DNA of 64,000 bases from an uncultured Bacteroidales bacterium (GCA_905234275.1 CAJOHD010000001.1:330524-394523); one strand, 5' to 3'. Positions 1 to 8,118 are shown, numbered from the stretch's first letter. Translations and numbers: made by a program. The notes: generated from the sequence alone by a model not told the origin.

Positions 1-1893
1 AAATACATCTCCAATGAGGACGACCCTAACCGCAAGTTCACCGTCGAGGGCGTGTTCAAAGACTTTCCCGATAACGGAGAGTTCCACTTCAGCATCATGG
101 GATCGTTAGTAACGCTCCCTTCGTGGACTACCGAAAATTGGTTCGGCAACGACCGTTATTTTGGCTTTGTAAAGCTTCAACAAGGCGTTGATTATAAATC
201 GCTTGGTGAGGCTATCCGTAGAATGCAGGAAGCGCATCAGCCCATGGAGGAGCTTGAGAAAAACGGCACGGTGCTGTGGTATTATCTTGAGCCTTTCAGC
301 GATGTTCACACCTCCGAATCGTATGTGCGCTCGATGGTGATCCTGCTGACAATCACCGCCGCCTTGCTGATAACCATCAGCCTGCTCAACTACATCCTCG
401 TCGTGATTTCATCGATGGTGCGCCGCGCGAAGGAGATAGGCGTGCGCAAATGCTATGGTGCCAATTCGTTCGATATCCACTGGCTGCTGGCTCGCGAGGC
501 ATTCCTGCATCTGCTACTGTCATTGGCGTTGGCTGCCGGTATCATATTTGCATCTAAAGGCTTGATAATTAACCTATTGGATGTGCCGTTCGAGACATTA
601 CTCATCCCTCGAAGCGTCTTCGTCATCAGTCTGGTGCTGATATTCGTGTTGCTCGTGTCGGTCTTCGTCCCTGCCCAGCTTTATATGCGAATCCCGGTCT
701 CTGTGGCGTTCCGCAACTATACCGAGAACTCTCGCCGATGGAAGATAGGTCTGCTCGGCGTGCAGGTGTTCATCAACGTCTTCATCGCCGTGATGGTCAT
801 CGTCGTGGCTCTGCAATATCGCCAAATGAACAATTCCAACCCTGGCTACGAGCCTGAAAACCTTTATTACATGAGTTTTTACAATGGCAATAAAGATACA
901 GAAAAGATTGTGGCTCAGACACTTATGCAATTCCAAGAGGTTGAAGGCGTGGAGGCAAGCAACGCGCTGCCTATCATTGGCTTCAATGGCGACAACATCA
1001 TGCTTCCTGGTGACGACCGCCAGCTTTTCAACGTGGCTGACGGTTATGAAGTTACTCCTGGCTATTTCAATCTGCTTGGCATCGAGTTTGTCGAAGGCCG
1101 TGAACCTTCTGACGTGTCGGAGGTCGTTGTCTCTGAACGCTTTGTGAAGCGCATGAACGAGTTCGCCGACTGGAGCGACGGCGCTGTAGGTAAGATTGTG
1201 AACATCACTGGTCATAAAGACGCTGATAAAATAATGGAACTGAAAGGTTTTACTATCTCCGGCGTGTATCGCGACATCCGTATAGGCAACCTTGTCTATC
1301 TCGATGAGAGGCCGAGCGTGTTGTTCTACGGCACCCTCGATGACGCCGAGTCGTATCTGCCGTTCCTGATTTTCCGTACCAACGAGAAACTCAACGATGT
1401 TGCTATGCAGAAGCTAACGAGTGCTGTCTCAGATGCCCTCAACGGGAAAGAGGTGGAGATATTATCTTGGAAAGAGTCGATGCGCAAGGCTTACGACGGC
1501 AGTCTCAAGATGCGCAACACCGCCCTCATTGGGTCGGTCTTCGCCCTGCTGATAGCGATCATCGGCCTCATCGGCTTCGTCCGCGACGAGTCGAACCGCC
1601 GCAGCAAGGAGATGGCAATCCGCAAAATCAATGGCGCCACCGCCTCCGATGTGCTCCGCATCTTCGCCTGGGACGTGCTGCGACTCTCGCTGATAATGTC
1701 AGTATTGGCGTGTATCTTCACCTATTTCGTCGCCAACAAATGGCTCGAACAGTTCGCCGAAAAAGTCGCTCTCTCGCCACATTACTTCATCCTTGGTGCC
1801 ATCGTGGTCCTAATTATAGTAACGATAGTAGTGGTCTTGAGTAGTAATAGAATAGCAAGAATGAATCCAGTGAATGCATTGAAAAAGGAGTGA
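1..1893 (+). CDS. FtsX/MacB-type ABC transporter permease, type A, 5' partial
   Basis: The frame is open from base 1, so the gene begins upstream of the window; the GTG at 52 is internal, because paralogs at 4833 and 11842 have about 180 further residues before the matching GVFKDFP motif. The visible part carries the membrane helices of the first FtsX domain, a helix before the second periplasmic domain, and the last three helices. It ends in the family's C-terminal tail RIARMNPVNALKKE. Large permeases of this fold work with a MacB/LolD-type ATPase to drive conformational changes in the periplasm, in export, lipoprotein transport or peptide sensing; the substrate here is unknown. It is the first of five permeases in the locus. 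The following gene has its own promoter, so this may be the last gene of its transcript. Confidence 0.9.
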   Translation, partial: KYISNEDDPNRKFTVEGVFKDFPDNGEFHFSIMGSLVTLPSWTTENWFGNDRYFGFVKLQQGVDYKSLGEAIRRMQEAHQPMEELEKNGTVLWYYLEPFSDVHTSESYVRSMVILLTITAALLITISLLNYILVVISSMVRRAKEIGVRKCYGANSFDIHWLLAREAFLHLLLSLALAAGIIFASKGLIINLLDVPFETLLIPRSVFVISLVLIFVLLVSVFVPAQLYMRIPVSVAFRNYTENSRRWKIGLLGVQVFINVFIAVMVIVVALQYRQMNNSNPGYEPENLYYMSFYNGNKDTEKIVAQTLMQFQEVEGVEASNALPIIGFNGDNIMLPGDDRQLFNVADGYEVTPGYFNLLGIEFVEGREPSDVSEVVVSERFVKRMNEFADWSDGAVGKIVNITGHKDADKIMELKGFTISGVYRDIRIGNLVYLDERPSVLFYGTLDDAESYLPFLIFRTNEKLNDVAMQKLTSAVSDALNGKEVEILSWKESMRKAYDGSLKMRNTALIGSVFALLIAIIGLIGFVRDESNRRSKEMAIRKINGATASDVLRIFAWDVLRLSLIMSVLACIFTYFVANKWLEQFAEKVALSPHYFILGAIVVLIIVTIVVVLSSNRIARMNPVNALKKE

Positions 1894-1925
1894 AAAAAAT
1901 ATGTGCTATGTAACATAATATTTTG

Positions 1926-1933
1926 TACATTTG
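1926..1933 (+). promoter_or_regulatory. Bacteroidota -7 element TACATTTG for the TPR/HTH gene
   Basis: It matches TAnnTTTG exactly, 33 nt after the stop of the upstream permease and about 97 nt before the chosen ATG at 2030. The -33 side is only weakly matched (TGTG near 1902). A long leader would result. Confidence 0.45.
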
Positions 1934-2029
1934 CTGAGAATAATCAATCGTCAGAGAAAGCTATTAACATCGTCTTTGACAGCCCAACACTACATTGAAG
2001 GCTTCATTGTCAAACTCGAGATTTACAAT

Positions 2030-3595
2030 ATGAAAAAACTTGATCTTATATTACATCTTTTGGCCTTGCTGCTCTTTGCAACATCGTGTGGAAAACAAGC
2101 TCCTCCTCAGGAAGATCTACTCTATGAAATAGAGTTGCTCTACCAGCCGCATCCCGACAGCGCAATGCGAATCCTCGACACGCTCAACGTATCAGTGCTT
2201 TCCGAAAAAGAACGTGCGCATTATTGCCTGCTGAGAGCCCGAACAAACCAAATTTCGCTGAAGTTCAACGCCGAAACCGACTCGCTCCTTAACGAGGCAG
2301 AAGGCTATTTCGCCAACAGCAAGGAATACTATTTTGCGGCACAAACCTACTGGACACAGGCTCTTGAAGCAGGTCTTACCGGGAAATCGCCCCATGTGCT
2401 GCTCGACTACAAACAAAAAGCCATGCAAAGCATAGAAAAGTGCAAAAGTGTGGACAAACGCATCAATCACGACAACATCGAAAACCTGAAACACAACATC
2501 TACTTCCGTTTAGGACTGCAGTATTGCGACGCTAAACATTATCGCGAAGGCATTGAGTGCCTGCGTAAAGCGGAACGTTTTTTCAACAACACAGACAGCT
2601 ATAACTACCACACGTTGACAACTCTAACGATGGGATTAGCTTTTCTGAGATGTCACGAACCTGACAGCTGTTTGTGTTATTACGACAAAGCGCTGATATC
2701 GGCTGAAAAAACAGGCGACAAGGCGATGATAGCCCAATACTATCAGATGGCTCCACAATATTACCTCTATCGTTACGACAAAGGCCTCTACAACGACAAA
2801 ACCGACGGTATCGCACTGTTAAGAAAAGCCATCTCTTTAGACAAACAATGCCTTGTATTGCTGGAAGGAACCAACGACAAACATCGGAAAAAGCTTTATA
2901 GTGACGCCGCTTATTACGACTTGACCCAAGCCTATTATAAGCTCGGCGTATATGACTCCACAATATTCTATGGCACCAAAATCACATCCAATCCAGATGC
3001 TTGCTTCTATCTTTTCAAGTCCTACAATGCCATTGGCGACCACGAAAACGCAATGGTATATGCCGAAAAATACATGAACAAGATGCAAAAGGTCGACAAC
3101 ACCCAGCTTGCCGTCGATGAGGTGAAGGAGGAATATGACCTTCAGATGCAGCAACAGCAGCTTGAAAGCGAGCATCATGTGAAACGTTTGCGCCTGTATC
3201 TGCTTATCGCCATTCTCGTCATCGCATTACTTGTGCTTTGGTTTTTCGTGTCGCGATACCGCAAAAACAAGGAAATCGAGGTACTGGAGATTAAAAACTC
3301 CCAGCGTCAGACGCTCACTCAAAGTGTCGCCACAATCTACAAGAGCAAACGCGACGACCGGCTGCAGCAAATCATCAAACAATTCAACAACGTTTATCCT
3401 GAGGTCTTGAAGGAGCTAAGCGCAACCTGTCCAGAGCTCAACGACACCGAGCAAAAAATCATAGTGCTGTCATTCCTGGGTTTCCGCATCAAAGAGGAAG
3501 CCGACCTGCTCGGATTGAGCGAAAACACCGTCCGCCAGTACCGCTCCAACGCCAATAAAAAGGCTGGTTCCGACCCTATTTTCGACATAATCTGA
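2030..3595 (+). CDS. TPR-repeat membrane regulator with C-terminal HTH
   Basis: The start is ATG 2030; the open frame upstream to 1931 encodes no signal, whereas from 2030 the protein opens with a lipoprotein-type leader (hydrophobic run ending ATSC-G). Of 521 residues, roughly 25-360 look like helical tetratricopeptide repeats with many Tyr/Ala/Leu pairs. A single membrane helix lies at about 387-407, followed by a charged coiled coil. A LuxR-like helix-turn-helix lies at about 467-514 (DTEQKIIVLSFLGF then LGLSENTVRQYRS). This architecture is common in Bacteroidota and suggests a membrane-spanning one-component regulator with a periplasmic TPR sensor and cytoplasmic DNA-binding tail; ligand and target are unknown. 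It sits alone between a permease and a T9SS cargo gene, each with its own promoter. The lipobox combined with a later membrane helix is odd: the N-terminus may be lipidated or may simply be a cleaved or retained leader. Confidence 0.75.
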   Translation: MKKLDLILHLLALLLFATSCGKQAPPQEDLLYEIELLYQPHPDSAMRILDTLNVSVLSEKERAHYCLLRARTNQISLKFNAETDSLLNEAEGYFANSKEYYFAAQTYWTQALEAGLTGKSPHVLLDYKQKAMQSIEKCKSVDKRINHDNIENLKHNIYFRLGLQYCDAKHYREGIECLRKAERFFNNTDSYNYHTLTTLTMGLAFLRCHEPDSCLCYYDKALISAEKTGDKAMIAQYYQMAPQYYLYRYDKGLYNDKTDGIALLRKAISLDKQCLVLLEGTNDKHRKKLYSDAAYYDLTQAYYKLGVYDSTIFYGTKITSNPDACFYLFKSYNAIGDHENAMVYAEKYMNKMQKVDNTQLAVDEVKEEYDLQMQQQQLESEHHVKRLRLYLLIAILVIALLVLWFFVSRYRKNKEIEVLEIKNSQRQTLTQSVATIYKSKRDDRLQQIIKQFNNVYPEVLKELSATCPELNDTEQKIIVLSFLGFRIKEEADLLGLSENTVRQYRSNANKKAGSDPIFDII

Positions 3596-3715
3596 CATAT
3601 AAAACATATATAAGTCACTATTGTAATCCATTGTGTTACAATTTGTTATAAAATATATATGCCTGTAAAATGTATATTCGAACCCCATTCTTGCTTTTTT
3701 GATGTATTTTCGTTA

Positions 3716-3723
3716 TAATTTTG
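3716..3723 (+). promoter_or_regulatory. Bacteroidota -7 element TAATTTTG for the T9SS cargo gene
   Basis: It is an exact TAnnTTTG match, 30 nt before ATG 3754. A TTG at 3691-3693 lies 22 nt upstream, close to the usual -33 spacing. Confidence 0.6.
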
Positions 3724-3753
3724 AGATCGGAAAACATTTTAAAATTTACCAAT

Positions 3754-4683
3754 ATGAAAACAACTATCAAAACAATGTGCCTTTGCCTCGCATTTTTCGG
3801 CATGGCATTCTTAGCAAAAGCGCAAAACAACCTTACCATCGCTCCTGACACCCTGTGGTTCGAACCAACGCCAACGGGAGGCATTCCAGAGTTCGTCATC
3901 ACCAACGAAACTGCCAACGACGTAATCATCGAAGACATCATTCCAGAAGATAATGGATTTGTTATTGAGGGCATCGACTTGTCTTACACCCTTCCTGCAG
4001 GACAATCGGTGACCGTGACGGTGGTTTTTATGCCAGCTCCAGGAAAAAACGATTACCTTGATTATGATATACTAATCTTGACTTCAATAGGTGAGTACCA
4101 TGTTACCGCAATGCTGAATAAAACCATGATTGATTATGGTTTGGTTATCGTTGGCTCACCTTATCAATATGTGGAGGACGAAAACGGTGCTGGAGGTTGT
4201 CTGCAAAACCGCTATTTCGGTTCGCAAATCCCCGTTGAAATCTATTCCGCCACCGAAGTGGGCACTAATTATCTTAACATTGTACCCGATTGGCCATTGC
4301 CATACACACTGAATCCTGCCGATTGGTTCACCTTCATGTTTTACGCCAAAAATCCTGTAAAAGACAGGGTAATAACATCGGTGATTATCGATTCCAGCGA
4401 CGGACAACGTGAGTTTGTGGTCACCATAAGCGATGAATTGCTTTCTGTTACTGAAGTTGACAATAAAACAATAAGCCTTTATCCCAACCCAGCCAATGAT
4501 TTTGTTAGGATTGAAGGCGCGGAAGCAGCCGAAGTTCAAATCTTCAACACCCTCGGCCAGTCAGTGAAAACCTTCTACAACACCAACAATCTCAGCATAA
4601 GCGATTTCCCCGAAGGAGTCTATCTATTGCGTATCACCTCAACCGATGGCAACACCTTCACCAATCGTTTGGTAATAAGATAA
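3754..4683 (+). CDS. Exported protein with HYDIN/ASH-like Ig domain and T9SS type A sorting domain
   Basis: ATG 3754 is chosen because it begins a clean signal peptide (MKTTIKTMCLCLAFFGMAFLAKAQ region, cleavage after KAQ). Of 309 residues, about 28-115 form an immunoglobulin-like beta domain of the HYDIN/ASH kind (FVITNETANDVIIEDI and LPAGQSVTVTVVFMP are typical strands). The middle is a second beta region. Residues about 240-309 are a type IX secretion C-terminal domain (LYPNPANDFVRIEG, then EGVYLLRI near the end). The protein should cross the inner membrane by Sec and the outer membrane by T9SS, ending on the surface or released. No catalytic motif was seen. It may be an adhesin or a structural surface protein; the link to the ABC locus is positional only. 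Confidence 0.8.
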   Translation: MKTTIKTMCLCLAFFGMAFLAKAQNNLTIAPDTLWFEPTPTGGIPEFVITNETANDVIIEDIIPEDNGFVIEGIDLSYTLPAGQSVTVTVVFMPAPGKNDYLDYDILILTSIGEYHVTAMLNKTMIDYGLVIVGSPYQYVEDENGAGGCLQNRYFGSQIPVEIYSATEVGTNYLNIVPDWPLPYTLNPADWFTFMFYAKNPVKDRVITSVIIDSSDGQREFVVTISDELLSVTEVDNKTISLYPNPANDFVRIEGAEAAEVQIFNTLGQSVKTFYNTNNLSISDFPEGVYLLRITSTDGNTFTNRLVIR

Positions 4684-4706
4684 AGTTTTTCAAATTGTAA
4701 TATTTC

Positions 4707-4723
4707 TTTACACTCACTGTAAA
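4707..4723 (+). promoter_or_regulatory. Putative enhancer (UAS) palindrome, copy 1
   Basis: TTTACACTCACTGTAAA is a perfect TTTACA-N5-TGTAAA inverted repeat. A further half-site TTTACAC follows at 4729-4735. The centre is about 85 bp upstream of the -12 element, a normal distance for an NtrC-type activator site. The likely binder is the activator encoded at 17400 (inference). Confidence 0.75.
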
Positions 4724-4745
4724 TTTTTTTTACACTTTTTATTTT

Positions 4746-4790
4746 GCCAAAAATGTATTTCATTGATTTAGAATGATTTGCATTTTTGGC
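4746..4790 (+). repeat. 10-bp inverted repeat overlapping the sigma-54 -24 box, copy 1
   Basis: The arms are GCCAAAAATG (4746-4755) and CATTTTTGGC (4781-4790), perfect complements with a 25-nt spacer. The right arm contains the GG of the -24 element. It may bind a second regulator, or form a structure that competes with polymerase binding. Confidence 0.7.
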
Positions 4791-4802
4791 ATGATTATTG
4801 CA
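4787..4802 (+). promoter_or_regulatory. Sigma-54 (-24/-12) promoter, copy 1
   Basis: TGGCATGATTATTGCA places GG (4788-4789) and GC (4800-4801) exactly 10 nt apart, as sigma-54 holoenzyme requires. The predicted start is near 4813, leaving a leader of about 20 nt before ATG 4833. It is associated with an upstream palindrome and an NtrC-type activator gene in the same locus. Confidence 0.85.
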
Positions 4803-4832
4803 TCATTATTAATGTTTTTACGTTATTAATGT

Positions 4833-7148
4833 ATGAAAAACTTTTCTGATAACCTCATCAAAATCCTATCCCTAGGCATCGGTCTCGCCATCGGCATCGT
4901 GCTGATCGCAAAAGTGTGCTTCGAATTGTCGTATGACAGTTTTTATAAGGATGTGGACCGGATCTATTGCATCACGGAGAACATCATCTTCCAGGAAGGC
5001 GGCGACCCCGATGACTTCTGGGGCACTTCGGGTGCTGTGGCGCCGGGCTTCAAGGCAGAGGTACCAGGTGTGGAGGCCGCCACGCGTTATTCCAACCTGA
5101 TTTCCGGAGCACAAATCTATGATGAAAAAGACAACCTTCTCTCGGGTGAGTGCCTTGTTGTGGACAGCAGTTTCTTCGACTTCTTCGGTCGGGAATTTCT
5201 TGCGGGCGACCCTATGCAGGCCTTGCAACAATACAATGGCGACATTGCCGTCAGCCGTAGTTTCGCGGAGAAGTTGGGCGGCGTGAACGAGGCCATAGGC
5301 AAGCAAATCTATACCGAAGTGTGGGGGCCGAATGTAAAACTGACTGTGGTTGGCGTGTTTGAGGATTTCCCGAAAAACGGTAGCATCCAATGTGACATCG
5401 TGACGACCATCGCCGCTTTGGGAGAGTGGAGCAACAACAATTGGCTTGGCAACGACCGCTATCGCGGCTATGTCAAGTTGGCACCCAATGTCGATCCCAA
5501 TGACTTGAAGGACGCTATCCGCAAGATGCAGGAGGCGCATCAGCCCTTGGAGGAGTTGGAGCGCGACGGCTCAAAGATTTGGTACACGCTCACGCCTTTT
5601 GCCACTTTCCACCGTCACAATCAATCGGTCAAAAACGCCATGATGATTCTCTCGGTGGTGGCTATTCTGTTGCTCTTGGTTTCGGTGCTCAACTACCTGC
5701 TGATGGCCGTCTCCGATGTGGTGCGTCGCTCGAAGGAAATGGGGGTCAGGAAATGCTATGGGGCGGGCTCGGGAAGCATCTACTGGATGCTCATCAAGGA
5801 AACGGCCTTGAACCTGATAGCGGCGTTGGCCGTGGCCGCCTTGCTGATATGGGCTTTCAACGGGGTCATTGAGTCGCTGTTGGGCTTGCCCGTCCAGCAA
5901 CTTATGGTGCCGCAGACAATATGGACACTTGTTGCCATCATTGTCTTCATTTTCCTCGTCTCGGCAATCATCCCCGCGATGATGTTCGTCAGGATTCCCG
6001 TGTCGACGGCTTTCAGCGGCTACAAGGAAAGCAAACGCCGTTGGAAACTCTCGCTGCTGATGGTGCAAATCGGCATCAATGCCATCCTGTTGCCTATGGT
6101 CATCGTGGCCGACAGGCAATACAACACCGCACTGAACGCCGATATGGGCTACGAATACAAGCAGTTGCTGTATTCACACTTGAAAGGCGCTGACAAGGCC
6201 AGTCTGGCGCTGATTGTCGAGAAACTAAGGCAGATTCCCGATGTGGAGGCGGCTGAACTGACCTATTGCATCCCGTTGAACACCTCATCGGGAAACAACA
6301 TCATGCTGCCCGACAATCCATCTAAGTATTTGATGGCCGCGTGCGACCAATACGGTGCCACGGAGGGCTTCTTCGACATCATGGGCTTCCGTTTGACGGA
6401 GGGCAGGGCACCCTCGAAGCCAAAGGATGTGGCCGTGAGCCGCAGCTTCGTGGAGGAGATGAACCTTTATGCCGACTGGAGTGACGGCGCGGTGGGCAAG
6501 GACATCCTGATTTCGGAACACAGCGACGACGATGACGATGTCTATACCATTTGCGGTGTGTATGAAGATTATATCCTTGGCTCTATGATGGGCGGGGACC
6601 ACAGGGCAAGCATCCGCTTTTGCTGGGACGTGAATAATGACGACCCTTATCAAGTCTTTAAGACTCTGGTGGTGAAGGTGCGGGATGTCAACCCCGAGGC
6701 CATCGCCAAGGTGAAGTCGGTCATCGAGGAGTTTTTGCCTGACCGGAAGAATGTCGAGGTGCAGTCGTACACCGAGGCGGTTAAGCAAGAGTACGGGTAT
6801 TTGTCCCAGATGCGACGAACATTCACCATTGGCGCGCTGTTCGCCTTGGCCATCGCCTTGATGGGTCTGATTGGCTTTGTGCGCGACGAGTCGAACCGCC
6901 GCAGCAAGGAAGTCGCCATCCGCAAAGTGAACGGTGCCGTGTCGGGCGAGATCATCAGAATGTTCCTGATGGATGTGCTGAAACTGGCTTTGATTGCGGC
7001 CATGCTTGGCGTGGCGATTGCCTATTTCCTCGCCGACAAATGGTTGGAGTTGTTCGCCATGCGCATCGGCCTCTCGCCAATATACTTTGTCATTGGCGTG
7101 GTAGCGGTCCTGCTCATTGTGACCGCAGCAACCGCGTGGCAAGAATGA
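4833..7148 (+). CDS. FtsX/MacB-type ABC permease, type A, with disrupted C-terminus
   Basis: The gene starts at the ATG directly after sigma-54 cassette 1. It has 771 residues: a first helix at about 12-32, a MacB-like periplasmic domain to about 255, three helices, one helix at about 395-420, a second periplasmic domain, and three final helices. The N-terminal 45 residues are nearly identical to the paralog at 11842. The end is abnormal: after VLLIVT the frame reads ATAWQE and stops, whereas both type A paralogs continue through the last helix to a conserved RMNPVxxLKKE tail. That tail is still present in another frame (NRVARMNPVKSLKNN, stop at 7175-7177). Alignment with the gene ending at 1893 gives a net loss of 16 bp near 7115-7125. 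The protein may work with a shortened last helix or may be decaying. Confidence 0.88.
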   Translation: MKNFSDNLIKILSLGIGLAIGIVLIAKVCFELSYDSFYKDVDRIYCITENIIFQEGGDPDDFWGTSGAVAPGFKAEVPGVEAATRYSNLISGAQIYDEKDNLLSGECLVVDSSFFDFFGREFLAGDPMQALQQYNGDIAVSRSFAEKLGGVNEAIGKQIYTEVWGPNVKLTVVGVFEDFPKNGSIQCDIVTTIAALGEWSNNNWLGNDRYRGYVKLAPNVDPNDLKDAIRKMQEAHQPLEELERDGSKIWYTLTPFATFHRHNQSVKNAMMILSVVAILLLLVSVLNYLLMAVSDVVRRSKEMGVRKCYGAGSGSIYWMLIKETALNLIAALAVAALLIWAFNGVIESLLGLPVQQLMVPQTIWTLVAIIVFIFLVSAIIPAMMFVRIPVSTAFSGYKESKRRWKLSLLMVQIGINAILLPMVIVADRQYNTALNADMGYEYKQLLYSHLKGADKASLALIVEKLRQIPDVEAAELTYCIPLNTSSGNNIMLPDNPSKYLMAACDQYGATEGFFDIMGFRLTEGRAPSKPKDVAVSRSFVEEMNLYADWSDGAVGKDILISEHSDDDDDVYTICGVYEDYILGSMMGGDHRASIRFCWDVNNDDPYQVFKTLVVKVRDVNPEAIAKVKSVIEEFLPDRKNVEVQSYTEAVKQEYGYLSQMRRTFTIGALFALAIALMGLIGFVRDESNRRSKEVAIRKVNGAVSGEIIRMFLMDVLKLALIAAMLGVAIAYFLADKWLELFAMRIGLSPIYFVIGVVAVLLIVTAATAWQE

Positions 7149-7177
7149 ATCCAGTTAAGTCGTTGAAAAACAATTAG
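7143..7177 (+). pseudogene. Out-of-frame remnant of the permease C-terminal tail
   Basis: In the +1 frame relative to the upstream permease, the bases around 7130-7177 read NRVARMNPVKSLKNN then TAG. This is the expected end of a type A permease (compare RIARMNPVNALKKE in the gene ending at 1893). It shows that a small deletion, not divergence, removed the tail. Confidence 0.7.
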
Positions 7178-7497
7178 TTTATACTTGCGAAATGGTCAAG
7201 ATACTGATTTAAAGATGTAAGCTCGGTGATATTTGAGTCAAGGAATGCTGAGCAGAAAAGTTCCCTGAAACGGCAAATTTCTTTGAGAAGAGCATTTCTG
7301 TTTGATTGGTTTTTACGACCATACTCTATAGTGAGGTCAACCAGTTCCTGCATACGCTCGAAAGCACGCTCGGCATTATCATTTCGACCTTTCGCAAGCC
7401 ATTTCGTAGCACGATAGCTTTCACTTCCGATGTTAGCCATCTGCTGGGCAAGCGTCAATTCAGCCCAAGCTCCGTTACTGAGGGTTTCGTGTTGCAT
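7174..7497 (-). CDS. Small helical protein of unknown function, partner of DUF5674
   Basis: The protein has 107 residues and is predicted all-helical, with no signal or membrane segment. It begins MQHETLSNGAWAELTLAQQM, followed by ANIGSE and an Arg/Glu-rich stretch. It resembles a small, uncharacterised bacterial family with the pattern LAQQMANIGSE then ALELLDLTI (from memory, unnamed). Its ATG lies 2 nt after the stop of the DUF5674 gene, so the two are co-transcribed. Its own stop overlaps the remnant tail of the convergent permease. Function is unknown. A paired small cytoplasmic module, even of toxin-antitoxin type, is possible, but nothing in the sequence proves it. Confidence 0.75.
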   Translation of the reverse strand: MQHETLSNGAWAELTLAQQMANIGSESYRATKWLAKGRNDNAERAFERMQELVDLTIEYGRKNQSNRNALLKEICRFRELFCSAFLDSNITELTSLNQYLDHFASIN

Positions 7498-7499
7498 GG

Positions 7500-7838
7500 C
7501 TATTCGATAAATTTATATACAATATCACGAATTTGTTTACGCACGTTTTCATCCTCAATGTCACGGCTGCGATTTCCTTGCCAGGCACGAATGTTTATCA
7601 GAGAATCGAATTCGATGAAGTCATCGCCAGTCTCATCAGGATACAGGTTAAATCCCCAAAGATTTTCCTGCTCTGAGCCGTTTTCAAGCAACATCGATTC
7701 AAGATCAGCATGAAGCTCGGCATCAACAGCCAAAAGTTCAAGTTTGACATCTGCCACACATTTAATCATGTCGACAAAAGTATTGGCAGCCAAGGCTTTC
7801 AATTGTTCTCTTGATATTTTTTCGTTAAGAATGACCAT
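7500..7838 (-). CDS. DUF5674 family protein
   Basis: ATG 7838 is preferred (MVILNEKISREQL); the open frame to 7886 adds 16 hydrophobic residues that overlap the predicted -7 element. The protein has 112 residues. The hallmark run ELHADLESMLLENGSEQENL followed by WGFNLYP, IEFDSLINIR and QGNRSRDIED matches DUF5674, a small cytoplasmic family of unknown function found in many phyla. It is the first gene of a two-gene minus-strand unit that interrupts the + strand permease locus, between two sigma-54 cassettes. The pair has its own promoter and looks like a later insertion. Confidence 0.85.
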   Translation of the reverse strand: MVILNEKISREQLKALAANTFVDMIKCVADVKLELLAVDAELHADLESMLLENGSEQENLWGFNLYPDETGDDFIEFDSLINIRAWQGNRSRDIEDENVRKQIRDIVYKFIE

Positions 7839-7852
7839 AATTGAAATTTTTG

Positions 7853-7860
7853 CAAATATA
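7853..7860 (-). promoter_or_regulatory. Bacteroidota -7 element TATATTTG for the DUF5674 pair
   Basis: On the minus strand it is an exact TAnnTTTG, 14 nt from ATG 7838. A TTTG lies 23 nt further upstream (7884-7887), slightly beyond the usual spacing. Confidence 0.6.
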
Positions 7861-7983
7861 CAAAAAAAATACACATTAACTTCCAAATTCCGTAATCTTT
7901 TTTATGTCTGCTCAGTGCAAAAAAAAGTAGTCACCGACACCTGTTTTTACAGTAGGCCGTGGTAGCCTTAATTGTAAAATTTC

Positions 7984-8000
7984 TTTACACTCACTGTAAA
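7984..8000 (+). promoter_or_regulatory. Putative enhancer (UAS) palindrome, copy 2
   Basis: TTTACACTCACTGTAAA is identical to copies 1 and 3. A half-site TTTACAC follows at 8006-8012. Confidence 0.75.
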
Positions 8001-8022
8001 ACTTTTTTACACTTTTAATTTT

Positions 8023-8067
8023 GCCAAAAATGTATTTCATTGATTTAGAATGATTTGCATTTTTGGC
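8023..8067 (+). repeat. 10-bp inverted repeat overlapping the -24 box, copy 2
   Basis: The arms GCCAAAAATG (8023-8032) and CATTTTTGGC (8058-8067) are identical in sequence and spacing to the other copies. Confidence 0.7.
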
Positions 8068-8079
8068 ATGATTATTGCA
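8064..8079 (+). promoter_or_regulatory. Sigma-54 (-24/-12) promoter, copy 2
   Basis: TGGCATGATTATTGCA, GG at 8065-8066 and GC at 8077-8078, spacing 10 nt. The predicted start is near 8090, giving a leader of about 29 nt to ATG 8119. Confidence 0.85.
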
Positions 8080-8118
8080 TCATTATTAATGTTTTTACGT
8101 TAGTATAATAAAAGACAC

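Larger units (their letters stand above)
4693..4832 (+). repeat. Regulatory cassette copy 1 of 3
   Basis: This is a direct repeat of about 140 bp ending exactly at ATG 4833. By eye it differs from copy 3 (11702-11841) at about four positions and from copy 2 (7970-8104) at slightly more. All internal elements keep identical spacing: palindrome at +14, inverted-repeat arms at +53 and +88, sigma-54 box at +94. The near-identity includes the transcribed leader, which contains ATTAATGT twice. Confidence 0.95.
7970..8104 (+). repeat. Regulatory cassette copy 2 of 3
   Basis: Same cassette as at 4693 and 11702, with the same internal spacing. Similarity ends after TTTTTACGTTA; the next 14 nt up to ATG 8119 are different, as expected because the gene served is a type B permease. 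Copies 2 and 3 share the start AATTGTAAAATTTC. Confidence 0.95.

Noticed and set aside
598..1215. 205-codon minus-strand open frame inside the first permease
   Set aside because: Same shadow effect; no recognisable fold or start signals.
6285..7142. 285-codon open frame on the minus strand inside permease 4833
   Set aside because: His/Asp/Gln-rich composition of a shadow frame opposite a hydrophobic, G/C-rich coding strand; the + strand gene is clearly homologous to its paralogs.
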